Source: Sphingobacteriia bacterium RIFOXYC2_FULL_35_18
GTDB lineage: Bacteria > Bacteroidota > Bacteroidia > Chitinophagales > Chitinophagaceae
Length of the DNA stretch: 64,000 nt
Direction: 5' to 3'
NCBI GenBank assembly: GCA_001829005.1
Contig: MIAG01000010.1
Span: forward strand, 58,869-122,868
A program made the translations under genes and the position numbers. Below, piece after piece: positions 35,723-44,802 of the stretch. Within the stretch, counting starts at the first letter, position 1. Each line of letters opens with the position of its first letter. The notes under the pieces were generated by a model. It ran no database searches and was not told the DNA's origin. It saw nothing but the letters and a program-made list of their open reading frames with translations.

Positions 35723-36667
35723 ATGGAACAAGGAACAATAGAGAAATTATCGGTTTTGATTATAGGGTCAGGGCCTGCAGGTTACACAGCAGCAATTTAT
35801 GCCGCAAGAGCCAATATGAAACCGGTTTTATACCAAGGTATTCAGCCAGGTGGTCAGCTCACCATTACTACAGAAGTAGAGAATTATCCTGGATACCCAG
35901 AGGGCATTCAAGGACCTGAAATGATGGTGCATTTTGAAAAACAAGCCAGCAGAATGGGTGCAGATATTCGGTATGGATTGGCAACCAAAGTAGATTTTAG
36001 TAGCACTCCACATAAGGTTTGGATTGATGAAGAAAAAGAAATTCATGCAGATACGGTAATCATTAGTACAGGTGCTTCTGCAAAATGGTTAGGTATTCCA
36101 AGTGAAGAACGTTTGAATGGATACGGTGTTAGTGCTTGTGCAGTATGTGATGGATTCTTCTTTAAAGGCAAAGAAGTGGCAATTATTGGAGCAGGGGATA
36201 CGGCTGCAGAAGAAGCCATTTATTTGAGTAAACTTTGTACACAAGTGCATATGATTGTTAGAAGAGATCAAATGCGCGCAAGTAAAGTAATGCAAGACCG
36301 TGTATTAAGTACGCCCAATATTAAAGTGTATTGGAATTCAGAAACAGATGAAATTTTAGGAGATAAAAAAGTAGAAGCTGTTCGAATTAAGAATAATCAA
36401 ACAGGTGATACCCAAGAAATTCCAGTAAGTGCGTTCTTTGTGGCTATTGGTCATCAGCCCAATAGTGCCATCTTTAAAGACTATGTTGAAATGGACGAAA
36501 CCGGGTATATCATAACTGTGCCTGGAACCACCAAAACCAATGTAGCTGGGGTTTTCGCAGCAGGAGATGTACAAGATAAGAACTATCGTCAAGCAGTAAC
36601 AGCTGCCGGAAGTGGCTGTATGGCTGCTTTAGATGCAGAGCGCTATTTAACTTCTATAGGGCACTAA
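35723..36667 (+). CDS. trxB: Thioredoxin-disulfide reductase
   Basis: TrxB passes electrons from NADPH through FAD to thioredoxin. The 314-residue protein has GSGPAGYTAAIYAARA (FAD, ~15-30), the redox motif CAVCD (Cys139, Cys142), GAGDTAAEEA (NADP, ~156-165) and GVFAAGDVQDKNYRQAVTAAGSGCMAA near residue 275. Motifs and length are complete. folB starts 4 bases after its stop. Confidence 0.97.
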   Translation: MEQGTIEKLSVLIIGSGPAGYTAAIYAARANMKPVLYQGIQPGGQLTITTEVENYPGYPEGIQGPEMMVHFEKQASRMGADIRYGLATKVDFSSTPHKVWIDEEKEIHADTVIISTGASAKWLGIPSEERLNGYGVSACAVCDGFFFKGKEVAIIGAGDTAAEEAIYLSKLCTQVHMIVRRDQMRASKVMQDRVLSTPNIKVYWNSETDEILGDKKVEAVRIKNNQTGDTQEIPVSAFFVAIGHQPNSAIFKDYVEMDETGYIITVPGTTKTNVAGVFAAGDVQDKNYRQAVTAAGSGCMAALDAERYLTSIGH

Positions 36668-36670
36668 ACC

Positions 36671-37045
36671 ATGAGCAAAGCCAGTATTCATTTAACTGAT
36701 TTACGATTTTTTGCTTTCCATGGACTGTACAAGGAAGAGCAAGTGTTGGGTAATGAGTTTGCTATAAATATTGAAGTGGGTTTTACACCTGCAGAATTTC
36801 CTATTATTCATATAGCGGATACCATTAATTATGCCTTGGTATATGAACTGGTAAAAAAGCGCATGCAAATTGCAACCCCCTTATTAGAAACCATTGCATC
36901 TGATATTGCCAATGAAATTTTGGCACAGTTTTCTCTATCTGACTATGTACATATTTCAATCAATAAGTTAAAACCACCTATTGCGCAGTTTGTGGGCAGC
37001 CTAGGGGTTTCTTTAAAAGTCAATAGAGGAGATTATGAAAATTAA
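36671..37045 (+). CDS. folB: Dihydroneopterin aldolase
   Basis: FolB makes 6-hydroxymethyl-7,8-dihydropterin for folate synthesis. The 124-residue protein has the family layout: FFAFHGLYKEEQVLGNEFAI (~13-32), a central IADTINYALVYELV (~44-57) and ETIASDIANEIL (~74-85). The final strand is HISINKLKPPI. Another folate gene (folP) is 24 kb away. Its end overlaps the start of the next gene by 11 bases. Confidence 0.93.
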   Translation: MSKASIHLTDLRFFAFHGLYKEEQVLGNEFAINIEVGFTPAEFPIIHIADTINYALVYELVKKRMQIATPLLETIASDIANEILAQFSLSDYVHISINKLKPPIAQFVGSLGVSLKVNRGDYEN

Positions 37046-37796
37046 ATTTCTTTTTATAGGGTTGTTTTTTTGTAGTTGGATTGGAACTGCCTTTTCACAA
37101 GACATTGCCATTTTAGCTAAAGAGGCCGAGAATATTGAACGCCAATTAAAAGAACCAGAAGCACTAGCTAAGTACAAACAGATTTTAGTATTAGAACCCA
37201 ACAATATCAAATATTTGGTTAAAGCAACTGAATTGGAAATTGCAATAGGGGGTAGAGAAAAAGACGAAAACAATAAGCGATTATTTTTTGAATCTGCAAT
37301 GGCATATGCGCAAAGGGCTTTGAAAATTGATCCCAATAATGCAGATGCCAATTATGCAATGGCTACTGTTTCAGGTAAAATGACCGACTTGGATATTGAG
37401 AATAAAAAGATAGTGGCTTATGTTAAAGACGTGAAAGAATATGCCGACAAAGCATTAAGCATTAATGCCAATCATGCAAGAGCCAACTATACATTGGGTA
37501 AATGGCATTATGAAATGGTTACGCTATCTGGAATTAAAAAAGCTGCGGTAAAATTGTTTTATGGTGGCTTACCTAATGGAGATTTGGATAAAGCCATTTT
37601 ATACATGGAAAAGTCTAAAATATTGGAGCCCTATTTTGTTACCAACCAATTAGATTTAGCAAAAGCCTATAAAGAGAATAGGCAGCCTGCAAAAGCTATA
37701 GAAGTATTAGAAAGATTGGTTAAAATGCCTAACCGCTCTTTTAATGATATTGCTTTAAAAGCAGAGGGAGCCAAACTATTAGCATCATTACAATAA
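37035..37796 (+). CDS. Secreted TPR-repeat protein
   Basis: The 253-residue protein has a signal peptide (MKIKFLFIGLFFCSWIGTAFSQD) and then tetratricopeptide helices with 'AKYKQILVLEPNN', 'YAQRALKIDPNNADANYAMA', 'YADKALSINANHARANYTLG' and 'IEVLERLVKMPNR'. TPRs bind partners, so this is probably a periplasmic scaffold; the partner is unknown. It overlaps folB by 11 bases and shares its operon. Confidence 0.88.
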   Translation: MKIKFLFIGLFFCSWIGTAFSQDIAILAKEAENIERQLKEPEALAKYKQILVLEPNNIKYLVKATELEIAIGGREKDENNKRLFFESAMAYAQRALKIDPNNADANYAMATVSGKMTDLDIENKKIVAYVKDVKEYADKALSINANHARANYTLGKWHYEMVTLSGIKKAAVKLFYGGLPNGDLDKAILYMEKSKILEPYFVTNQLDLAKAYKENRQPAKAIEVLERLVKMPNRSFNDIALKAEGAKLLASLQ

Positions 37797-37805
37797 AACC
37801 ACTAT

Positions 37806-38063
37806 ATGAGCTTACAAGATTTATTTTTAGAAGCAGTTGCCAACAGTAAAACACTATCTGAAAAACCTGATAATGATACTTTATTAAAGCTGTATGCTTT
37901 GTATAAACAAGCTACAGAAGGCGATAACAAGGAAGAAGGTCCAGCAAATATGTTCGACTTTGTTGCTAAGTTCAAGCACGAAGCATGGGCTAAATTGCAA
38001 GGCATTACTAAAGATGATGCTATGCAGCAGTATATTGATTTAGTTAAACAATTAAAAGGCTAG
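37806..38063 (+). CDS. Acyl-CoA-binding protein (ACBP)
   Basis: The small 85-residue protein has all the ACBP features: FLEAVANSKTLSEKPDNDTLLKLYALYKQATEGD, then WAKLQGITKDDAMQQYIDLV. ACBP binds medium- to long-chain acyl-CoA in the cytosol. The length matches the family. Its stop overlaps by four bases with the convergent MATE gene. Confidence 0.95.
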   Translation: MSLQDLFLEAVANSKTLSEKPDNDTLLKLYALYKQATEGDNKEEGPANMFDFVAKFKHEAWAKLQGITKDDAMQQYIDLVKQLKG

Positions 38064-39415
38064 ATATTTATTTTTTTCCAACGATTGCTGGTGATATACC
38101 AAAACGATGGAATAAACATAATAGACCAATACAGCCATTCGCTTGCCCATCCCCATGTGATGGGCATGTTCATTTTTTCTAAAACGATGTACACGTATAC
38201 CAAGTAAAAAATAATGGTTGCAACTTCTGTAAATAAATTCATTTTAGAATTTCCAGTACCGGTTACCGCATTTACCCAAACAGTTGCTGCAGACATCATA
38301 ATCATAGCAATAGACACTACCCTAAGCACAGGAATACCTGCTTGAATAAAATCTTCACCCTGCCCGTAAATGCCAAGAAATGCCCTTGGAAACACATTTA
38401 AGAATATAAATACAATAAAAGCAAAGCCCATACTCCATTTTAGTATTCTATAAATGAGAGGAAGTACTTCTTCTTTTCTGCCTTGTCCAATCACATTACT
38501 AACCATGGTATTGGTGGTAGCGGCAAATGCCCAAGTAAAACAACCAAAAAATCCAAAAAGATTTCGCATGGTATTAGATACAGCAAGGTCTCTGGCACCA
38601 TGGTGCTCAATCAAAATGTAAAAATATTCCCAGCTCATAATGCTGATGACGTGTTGCAGTATAAGTGGGTAAGATTGATTTAGGATGAGCTTGATATAGG
38701 AGAATTGATAAGCAACTTTATTAAATAAGTTGATTTTTTTACTCATTCCATTAAATCGAATGACTAAAAATACAGCCAACAAGCCAGCCCCTTCAGCAAT
38801 AATGGATGCATATGCTGCTCCATTAAATCCTAAATTAGGCATTCCCAGTTTACCGTAAATCAATCCATAGTCGAATACAATATTGATGACGGCTTCTGTT
38901 GCAGTACCTAGTACCAATAATTTGCTTTGATTAATTCCTACTAATAATGCATTGCGCATTTGGTAGATATAGAGTAGCGGTAAGCCCCAAATACGAATTG
39001 ACAAGAATTGAATAGCCATATCAATTCCTTCGGGATCGTGCAAAGACCATTGCAATACCATTGGTGCAACAAACCAAGTGGTTAAAATACCAAATAAGGC
39101 AAAGAACATTGCTATTCGTACTCCATGCCAAAACAGGATTCCAATTTCATCAATTCTATTTTCCCCCGCCCTTCTAGAGATTAAGGCTTGTAATCCATTA
39201 TTCAATCCATTTCCAATTACTGCAAACATTAAATAATAAACTCCTGTAATACCTGCAATCCCTAATTCTTTCTGCCCTAATCCTCCCAAAAAAATATTAT
39301 TTGTAATAAAGTTGATTTGAGGAACAACAATTGATGCAGATATGGGCAATGCTATACGAAGGATGGCTTTATTCCCTGTATTTACTTGAAGATTAAGTGG
39401 CTGAAGATTGCTCAT
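38060..39415 (-). CDS. MATE family efflux transporter
   Basis: The 451-residue integral membrane protein has about 12 hydrophobic helices and the MATE/DinF-like pattern (PISASIVVPQINFITNNIFLGGLG, GLNNGLQALISRRAGEN, LPLLYIYQMRNALL). It would export drugs or metabolites using an ion gradient; substrate unknown. A TAACTTCG box precedes it on the minus strand. The convergent ACBP gene overlaps its end by four bases. Confidence 0.92.
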   Translation of the reverse strand: MSNLQPLNLQVNTGNKAILRIALPISASIVVPQINFITNNIFLGGLGQKELGIAGITGVYYLMFAVIGNGLNNGLQALISRRAGENRIDEIGILFWHGVRIAMFFALFGILTTWFVAPMVLQWSLHDPEGIDMAIQFLSIRIWGLPLLYIYQMRNALLVGINQSKLLVLGTATEAVINIVFDYGLIYGKLGMPNLGFNGAAYASIIAEGAGLLAVFLVIRFNGMSKKINLFNKVAYQFSYIKLILNQSYPLILQHVISIMSWEYFYILIEHHGARDLAVSNTMRNLFGFFGCFTWAFAATTNTMVSNVIGQGRKEEVLPLIYRILKWSMGFAFIVFIFLNVFPRAFLGIYGQGEDFIQAGIPVLRVVSIAMIMMSAATVWVNAVTGTGNSKMNLFTEVATIIFYLVYVYIVLEKMNMPITWGWASEWLYWSIMFIPSFWYITSNRWKKINI

Positions 39416-39507
39416 ATTGGGCAGCGAAGTTAGTAAAATGAGTGCTCATAATATCTTCGCTCTCCGTTAATGCTTTTTTATATATTATTGCAACGTAATT
39501 AAGATGA

Positions 39508-40350
39508 ATGGCCAGGAAAAAAGCAGGATTTTATAGCGAGGATCCCATTAGTGGATCTGCTTTTCAGCTAATCATAGAATTGGATGAGCAGGAAATGCGT
39601 TGCATGTCTAAATCAGTAGACAATGGAACCATTGTTTCATTTGAGTATTTTAGTTTAGACAAAGACCAAACAGAAGATTGGAATGATATTTTTTATGAAA
39701 TCAAAACCATTTCTAAACTGTTTAATAAAACCTACAAATTAGTTACCTGTTATTTTTGTACACCAGAATCCATTTTGGTTCCGGAGAAATTTTTAACTGC
39801 TACTTCAGCTGAAGATTATTTGAACCTTATTTATGGGGAAAGTAGTAGGATGGAAGTCAAGTATGAAAAGTTGATTGCTACCAGAAGTTTTATCAATACC
39901 TATCGAATTAAAAAATCATTGGCCGAATTATTGACCAGGCAGTTTATCATTTTTCAAACATCACATGTATATACTTCATTGTTAAACGATGTGATGATTA
40001 GGCGCAAGAATGAAGAGCAATTGGTAAAGTTGCAATTTTATCATGGACATTTTATTATGGCCATTTTTAAAGATGCAAAAATTCAAATGATTCAAACATT
40101 CTCCTTTAAAATTGCAGAAGACGCTGTTTACTATATCATACGTGCTGCACAACAATTTAGCATAAATACTGAGTTTGCTATTGTTGAGTTAAGTGGCATG
40201 ATTGATTTAAATACTGAATTGTACTTACAGTTAAAGAAAGTGTACGAGAATATAGAAATCAACTCTATGGAGGCGAATGGAATTATGTTTGAAGTGAATA
40301 AAGAGTATCCTCCACATTATTTTGCGCCGTTTTTTAAATTGGCATTATGA
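39508..40350 (+). CDS. DUF3822 family protein
   Basis: The 280-residue protein is an actin/ASKHA-like DUF3822 member by context and layout (SAFQLIIELDEQEMRC..., FVCCFCTPESILVPEKF-type segment at ~85-95, QLVKLQFYHGHFIMAIF). In Bacteroidota, DUF3822 is typically next to rsmD, as here, where the two overlap by four bases. The function is unknown. Confidence 0.88.
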   Translation: MARKKAGFYSEDPISGSAFQLIIELDEQEMRCMSKSVDNGTIVSFEYFSLDKDQTEDWNDIFYEIKTISKLFNKTYKLVTCYFCTPESILVPEKFLTATSAEDYLNLIYGESSRMEVKYEKLIATRSFINTYRIKKSLAELLTRQFIIFQTSHVYTSLLNDVMIRRKNEEQLVKLQFYHGHFIMAIFKDAKIQMIQTFSFKIAEDAVYYIIRAAQQFSINTEFAIVELSGMIDLNTELYLQLKKVYENIEINSMEANGIMFEVNKEYPPHYFAPFFKLAL

Positions 40351-40889
40351 GAATTATTTCTGGGAAATGGGGTGGAAGAAGAATTAGTCCACCAGCCAAT
40401 ATGCCCCATACAAGACCTACCACAGATATAGCCAAAGAAGGCTTGTTCAATATCTTACAAAATAGAATGAGTTTTGATGGTATTGAAACCCTTGATTTAT
40501 TTGGTGGCACAGGTTGTATCAGTTACGAATTGGCTTCTAGAGGTGCTGAACAGTTGACTATTGTTGAGAAAGACCCCATTATGCATGGATTCATTGGAAA
40601 GAATGCCGCCATGTTAGGCATGGAAAATGTTCAATTGCTAAAGATGGATGTATTCTCTTTTTTGCAAAGTTGTACCAAACAATATGATTTTATTTTTGCG
40701 GGGCCACCCTATGCTTTAGGCACCATTGACGAAATTCCCAAAATCATTGTAGCTAAAAAAATGATTGCGCCTGGTGGTTTTTTTGTTTTAGAACATACCC
40801 CTAGAAATGCCTACGAAAAAATGGAAGGGTTTTCATTTGTTCGGAACTACGGAACAACCCTGTTTTCCTTTTTTGAAGGAGTGGAATAA
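40347..40889 (+). CDS. rsmD: RsmD family 16S rRNA (guanine-N2) methyltransferase
   Basis: RsmD methylates G966 of 16S rRNA. The 180-residue protein has MRIISGKWGGRRISPP and TRPTTDIAKEGLFNIL, the SAM-binding motif LDLFGGTGCISYELASRG (~49-66) and the family ending. The catalytic (D/N)PPY motif IV reads AGPPY at 118-122, with Gly119 replacing Asp; the rest of the protein is intact. It overlaps DUF3822 by four bases. Confidence 0.92.
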   Translation: MRIISGKWGGRRISPPANMPHTRPTTDIAKEGLFNILQNRMSFDGIETLDLFGGTGCISYELASRGAEQLTIVEKDPIMHGFIGKNAAMLGMENVQLLKMDVFSFLQSCTKQYDFIFAGPPYALGTIDEIPKIIVAKKMIAPGGFFVLEHTPRNAYEKMEGFSFVRNYGTTLFSFFEGVE

Positions 40890-41630
40890 TTAGTCTACCA
40901 ATCCTATATTTTTTATGGTAGGCGCTTTACTTTTACTAAAAGTGAATTGTACGCTCGTTTGTAAAAAGTTCTTGTATTGAGCCCTATTCTGGTTAAAAAA
41001 GTCGGAACGGTAAATCCAGCCCATCTGTACACTCAATTGGCTATTGAAATTGTAACCTCCGCCCAAGTAGTAGCGATTTTGCTCAAAAAATACCCCTTCG
41101 TTATTAAAGTGAAATTCATTGGAAGTATTTAAAAATAGGGTCTTATTGGTGATTGTTTTATTATTTAAAGGTACAATGCCACTAATCCTATACCTGAACC
41201 TATTTCTATATCCATTGGATGTAAATCTTTGTTCTGCCCTTAATCTATGTTCAATTCTAAATGCTTGAAATGATTGGTTCCAAATCAATTGTTGCCAAAT
41301 TCTGGTTTCACTTACCAAAAATGGGGTTTTAAAATTATCAGTTACTTGATACGTGATATACCTACCTGTTCCAACTAATGCAGTTAAAGAAGAACTAATT
41401 GCATAAGCAATTCCACCCTTCACTTCATGGTAATTAAAATCATCAAAAGTTTGTTGTGAGCGTAATTGCAATTCAATAAAAGCACTCCATTTACTATTGT
41501 AATTGAAACGACCAGTTAATACATTCCAAGTGCCTAGTCCCGGTGTTTGTGCAGTTATATAAAGCGAGCTGCAAAAAAAAGCCCCGATCATCATCAGGGC
41601 TTTTTTAAATTTTATAGGTAATGAAACCAT
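40890..41630 (-). CDS. DUF2490 outer-membrane protein
   Basis: The 246-residue protein has a signal peptide and then GTWNVLTGRFNYNSKWSAFIELQLRSQQTFDDFNYHE, the DUF2490 opening, followed by beta-strand repeats to the end. The predicted location is the outer membrane; the function is unknown. The start is uncertain: ATG 41630 overlaps the E2 gene by 19 bases, and ATG 41594 is possible. A strong intrinsic terminator lies across codons 9-20 of the longer form. Confidence 0.85.
   Translation of the reverse strand: MVSLPIKFKKALMMIGAFFCSSLYITAQTPGLGTWNVLTGRFNYNSKWSAFIELQLRSQQTFDDFNYHEVKGGIAYAISSSLTALVGTGRYITYQVTDNFKTPFLVSETRIWQQLIWNQSFQAFRIEHRLRAEQRFTSNGYRNRFRYRISGIVPLNNKTITNKTLFLNTSNEFHFNNEGVFFEQNRYYLGGGYNFNSQLSVQMGWIYRSDFFNQNRAQYKNFLQTSVQFTFSKSKAPTIKNIGLVD
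41573..41606 (-). terminator. Intrinsic terminator after the E2 gene, inside the DUF2490 start
   Basis: Read on the minus strand, a 14-base-pair stem (aaaaaagccctgat / atcggggctttttt, one G-T pair) has a 4-base loop and is followed by T-rich sequence. It starts six bases after the E2 stop codon. The same bases encode KKALMMIGAFF of the DUF2490 signal peptide. Confidence 0.85.
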
Positions 41631-43441
41631 TGTTTATTTATATCCCATTTTTCAAATTCTTTGGCCACTTCGGTTAAAAAGCTGGCCCCAATACTACCAT
41701 CAACTATTCGATGGTCATAGCTTAACGACAAGTACATCATATGTCTAATAGCAATGGTATCACCTTCTGGTCCTTCCATTACCATTGGGCGTTTCTTAAT
41801 AGCACCAACGGCCATGATAGCAACCTGAGGCTGACTGATAATAGGTGTTCCCATTAAGCTTCCGAAAGTACCCACATTCGTTAATGTGAATGTACCACCA
41901 GTTGTGTCTTCAGGTTTTAGTTTGGAATTTCTGGCAGCGTCTGCTAATCCATTTACTGCTTTGCTTAGACCAACAATATTCATTTGGTCGGCTCCTTTAA
42001 TTACTGGAACAATTAAGTTACCAGAAGGTAAAGCTGTAGCCATTCCAATATTAATGTCTTTTTTGAGAATAATTTTATCACCATCTAATGAGCAGTTGAT
42101 GTAAGGAAAACGCTTAATCACATTAGCAATACATTCTACAAACATTGGCGTAAAAGTAAGCTTGGTGCCTTCACGCTGTTCAAATTCATTTTTCACTTTG
42201 GTTCTCCACATTACCATATTCGTCACATCTGCTTCAGCAAAGCTGGTTACATGCGGACTGGTATGTTTGCTATCTACCATATGCTTAGCTATAAGCTTAC
42301 GCATACGATCCATTTCAATTATTTCAGTTTCGCCCGAAACCTTCACCATGGAAGGGTCAGAATACCTACCTGATGGTTGTGCAAAAATCGCTTGTGGCGA
42401 TGGAGGCACAGGAGCAGCATAAGAAGCAACATTTTGTTCAGGAAATCTTGAAGCAGATTTCATAACAGGCTCAGGAGCTTGCTGGTAGGTTGGTTGAGGA
42501 GCTGCTTGATAAGTTGGTTGTGGTGCTGCAGGTTGTTGTGCAACTGGTTGAGGCGCTGGTACCACAGGTACAATTGGTTCTTGATAAACAGGAACAATTG
42601 GCTGTGTTTCTTCAACTGCTGGAGCTGGTGCTGCTACCGGTGTTGGCGCTGTTACTGGCGTTTCAACTACAGGTGTTGGTGTTGAAACAGGTTCAGGTGT
42701 TGCAACAGGTTGAGGTGATGCAACACCTTGTGGTGCTGCAACAGGTTGTGTTGGTGCTGCTGGTGTAGCAACGGGTGTAATATATTGAGGTGCTGCAGCA
42801 TATACAGGAGCAGGCTGGAAGGATGGAACCTTACCGGCTTTTTTATCTGCAACATATTGTAAAATATCTTTTTTAGAAACACGACCATCATTGCCTGTTC
42901 CTGGTATCCTTTCTAATTCACTTAGGCTGATTCCTTCGCTGTTCGCAATATTTAATACCAATGGAGAATAGAATCTGTTAGAAGCTGGCTTGCTCATTAA
43001 TTCTACCATTGGAGCACTTGGCGTATAAGGTACTTCTACAACAGGTGGAGGCGCAACTGGAACAGGTGGTGGCGCTGGCGCTGGTGTTTGTGGTGCTTCT
43101 ACAATTGGAGTTGGAACTTCTACCACAGGAGCTGGAATTGGTGCTGGTGCTTCAACAATTGGAGCAGCAACAACTGGGGCAGGCGTTGGAACACTTGTTG
43201 CAGCAGTTTCAACTCTTACGATAACTGTACCAATTGGTACAACATCGTTCACATTGTAAAGGATTTCAGTAATGGTTCCTTCCACAGTAGAGGGAACTTC
43301 ACTGTCTACTTTATCAGTAGCAATATCCAATACGGTTTCGTCTAATTTAACATGGTCGCCTACTTTCTTATGCCATTTAAGAATGGTAGCTTCCATAATA
43401 CTTTCACCCAATTTGGGCATCACCAATTCAGCTATTGCCAT
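41612..43441 (-). CDS. 2-oxo acid dehydrogenase E2 (dihydrolipoyl acyltransferase)
   Basis: This 609-residue E2 has one lipoyl domain (lipoyl-Lys44 in IATDKVDSE) and a Pro/Ala/Val linker (~82-150). A peripheral-subunit-binding domain follows (~155-200, SNRFYSPLVLNIANSEGIS...GNDGRVSKKDI). A second, very long low-complexity linker rich in Pro/Ala/Val/Gln/Thr covers ~201-370, and the catalytic core runs from ~372 with YDHRIVDGS (HxxxDG) at about 584. It transfers acyl groups to CoA in a pyruvate, 2-oxoglutarate or branched-chain complex. The substrate cannot be told, and no E1 or E3 gene is adjacent. Wrong-frame ORFs antisense to the linkers come from low complexity. Confidence 0.94.
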   Translation of the reverse strand: MAIAELVMPKLGESIMEATILKWHKKVGDHVKLDETVLDIATDKVDSEVPSTVEGTITEILYNVNDVVPIGTVIVRVETAATSVPTPAPVVAAPIVEAPAPIPAPVVEVPTPIVEAPQTPAPAPPPVPVAPPPVVEVPYTPSAPMVELMSKPASNRFYSPLVLNIANSEGISLSELERIPGTGNDGRVSKKDILQYVADKKAGKVPSFQPAPVYAAAPQYITPVATPAAPTQPVAAPQGVASPQPVATPEPVSTPTPVVETPVTAPTPVAAPAPAVEETQPIVPVYQEPIVPVVPAPQPVAQQPAAPQPTYQAAPQPTYQQAPEPVMKSASRFPEQNVASYAAPVPPSPQAIFAQPSGRYSDPSMVKVSGETEIIEMDRMRKLIAKHMVDSKHTSPHVTSFAEADVTNMVMWRTKVKNEFEQREGTKLTFTPMFVECIANVIKRFPYINCSLDGDKIILKKDINIGMATALPSGNLIVPVIKGADQMNIVGLSKAVNGLADAARNSKLKPEDTTGGTFTLTNVGTFGSLMGTPIISQPQVAIMAVGAIKKRPMVMEGPEGDTIAIRHMMYLSLSYDHRIVDGSIGASFLTEVAKEFEKWDINKQWFHYL

Positions 43442-43536
43442 ATTGTACTACTGTTTAAAGCGGGTTAATAAGGTATAGTTAATATACGCAATCCACTACT
43501 AATCAACAAAGATAGTTGTTGAATCCGATTAAATAA

Positions 43537-44793
43537 TCAACTATTATCCACAATCATAGCCCTCAACATATTCAATGCATTGATCGCGGTTAAGCTGATA
43601 TTTCGCTCTCTATCAAATCTAAACTGAAAGTGCTTGGTTACTACATTGTTTTTGGAAGCAACCGCAATCCAAACTAATCCTACTGCTTTCTCCTCTGTAG
43701 CTCCTCCTGGTCCCATTATGCCACTGACTGCAATGGCATAATCGGTATTCATTTTTTCTCTAACAGCAACCGCCATTTGCTTTACTGCTTCCTTACTAAC
43801 AGCGCCAACTGTCATTAAGGTCTCGTGGGGTACATCTAATAATTGCTCTTTAATAATATTGGCGTAGGAAATAATTGACCCAGTATAAAAAGTAGATGAA
43901 CCAGCATGCTTGCTGAGCAAGTGGGCAATATAACCTCCAGTACAGCTTTCAGCCGTAGATACTGTTTGATTTTTTTGTTTAAGTAAATGGCCAATGACCA
44001 TTTCCATAGGCTCGTCTTTGTCGGTAACTAAATATTCTAAAACATTATTTTTCAATTGGTTAAATTGGTTATCTAATTCTTTATTTAAATCAGTTTGATT
44101 GTTTCCCCAAGCACTTAATCTAAGTCTGACCATTCCATAATTGGGTAAATAAGCCAACTTAATATGACTGGGTAAAGCAGTTTCGAAGCTGCTTATTTGT
44201 TCTGCTAAAAATGATTCTCCAATTCCTGCTGTCAATAAAGTTCGGTGTTCAATATATCCACTATTGAACCATTGAGCCGCCAATGGCATCACATGGTTGT
44301 GCATGATCCATTTCATTTCATGTGGCACCCCTGGCATGGCAATTACTTTCACTTCATTTTTTGTAAACAGCATTCCTGGGGCTGTTCCTTTTTCATTCTT
44401 CAATACGGTACATACATCAGGTACTTGAGCCTGTAATGTATTCCGCTCTATCATTGGTCTTCTTAAAATTTCTTTGAAAATATAAGTTACATGGTCTAAA
44501 GTAGCTTGATCCATCACCATTTTCCCACCAAAGTAATCGCATAATAAGGGCTTGGTGATATCGTCGGCAGTAGGCCCTAATCCCCCTGTAATTAAAACCA
44601 ATGTTGATTTAGAAATAGCATCGTCAATGGCTTGCCAAATGTCTTCTCTGTTGTCGCCTACAGCCACCCTGTTTTTAACAAGAATGCCCGCTTTATTGAG
44701 TTCTTGGGCTATCCAACTGCTATTCGTATCAATTACTTGACCAATAAGCAATTCGTCTCCAATGGTTATAATTGATGCATAAATTTTATTCAT
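43537..44793 (-). CDS. cinA: CinA family nicotinamide-nucleotide amidase / competence-damage protein
   Basis: The 418-residue protein has an N-terminal MoCF-biosynthesis-type domain (SIITIGDELLIGQVIDTNSSWIA; ITGGLGPTADDIT). The C-terminal CinA/PncC amidase domain has STAESCTGGYIAHLL near 276-290 and IAVSGIMGPGGATEEKAVGLVWIA later. It deamidates NMN to NaMN in pyridine nucleotide recycling. The length is normal. The thioesterase gene lies just upstream (9-base gap). Confidence 0.96.
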   Translation of the reverse strand: MNKIYASIITIGDELLIGQVIDTNSSWIAQELNKAGILVKNRVAVGDNREDIWQAIDDAISKSTLVLITGGLGPTADDITKPLLCDYFGGKMVMDQATLDHVTYIFKEILRRPMIERNTLQAQVPDVCTVLKNEKGTAPGMLFTKNEVKVIAMPGVPHEMKWIMHNHVMPLAAQWFNSGYIEHRTLLTAGIGESFLAEQISSFETALPSHIKLAYLPNYGMVRLRLSAWGNNQTDLNKELDNQFNQLKNNVLEYLVTDKDEPMEMVIGHLLKQKNQTVSTAESCTGGYIAHLLSKHAGSSTFYTGSIISYANIIKEQLLDVPHETLMTVGAVSKEAVKQMAVAVREKMNTDYAIAVSGIMGPGGATEEKAVGLVWIAVASKNNVVTKHFQFRFDRERNISLTAINALNMLRAMIVDNS

Positions 44794-44802
44794 GAAATAG
44801 GC

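Noticed and set aside
42479..43345. Several long ORFs on the plus strand within the E2 gene (Val/Leu/Trp-rich)
   Set aside because: They are antisense readings of the Pro/Ala/Val-rich linker; repetitive composition keeps the other frames open.
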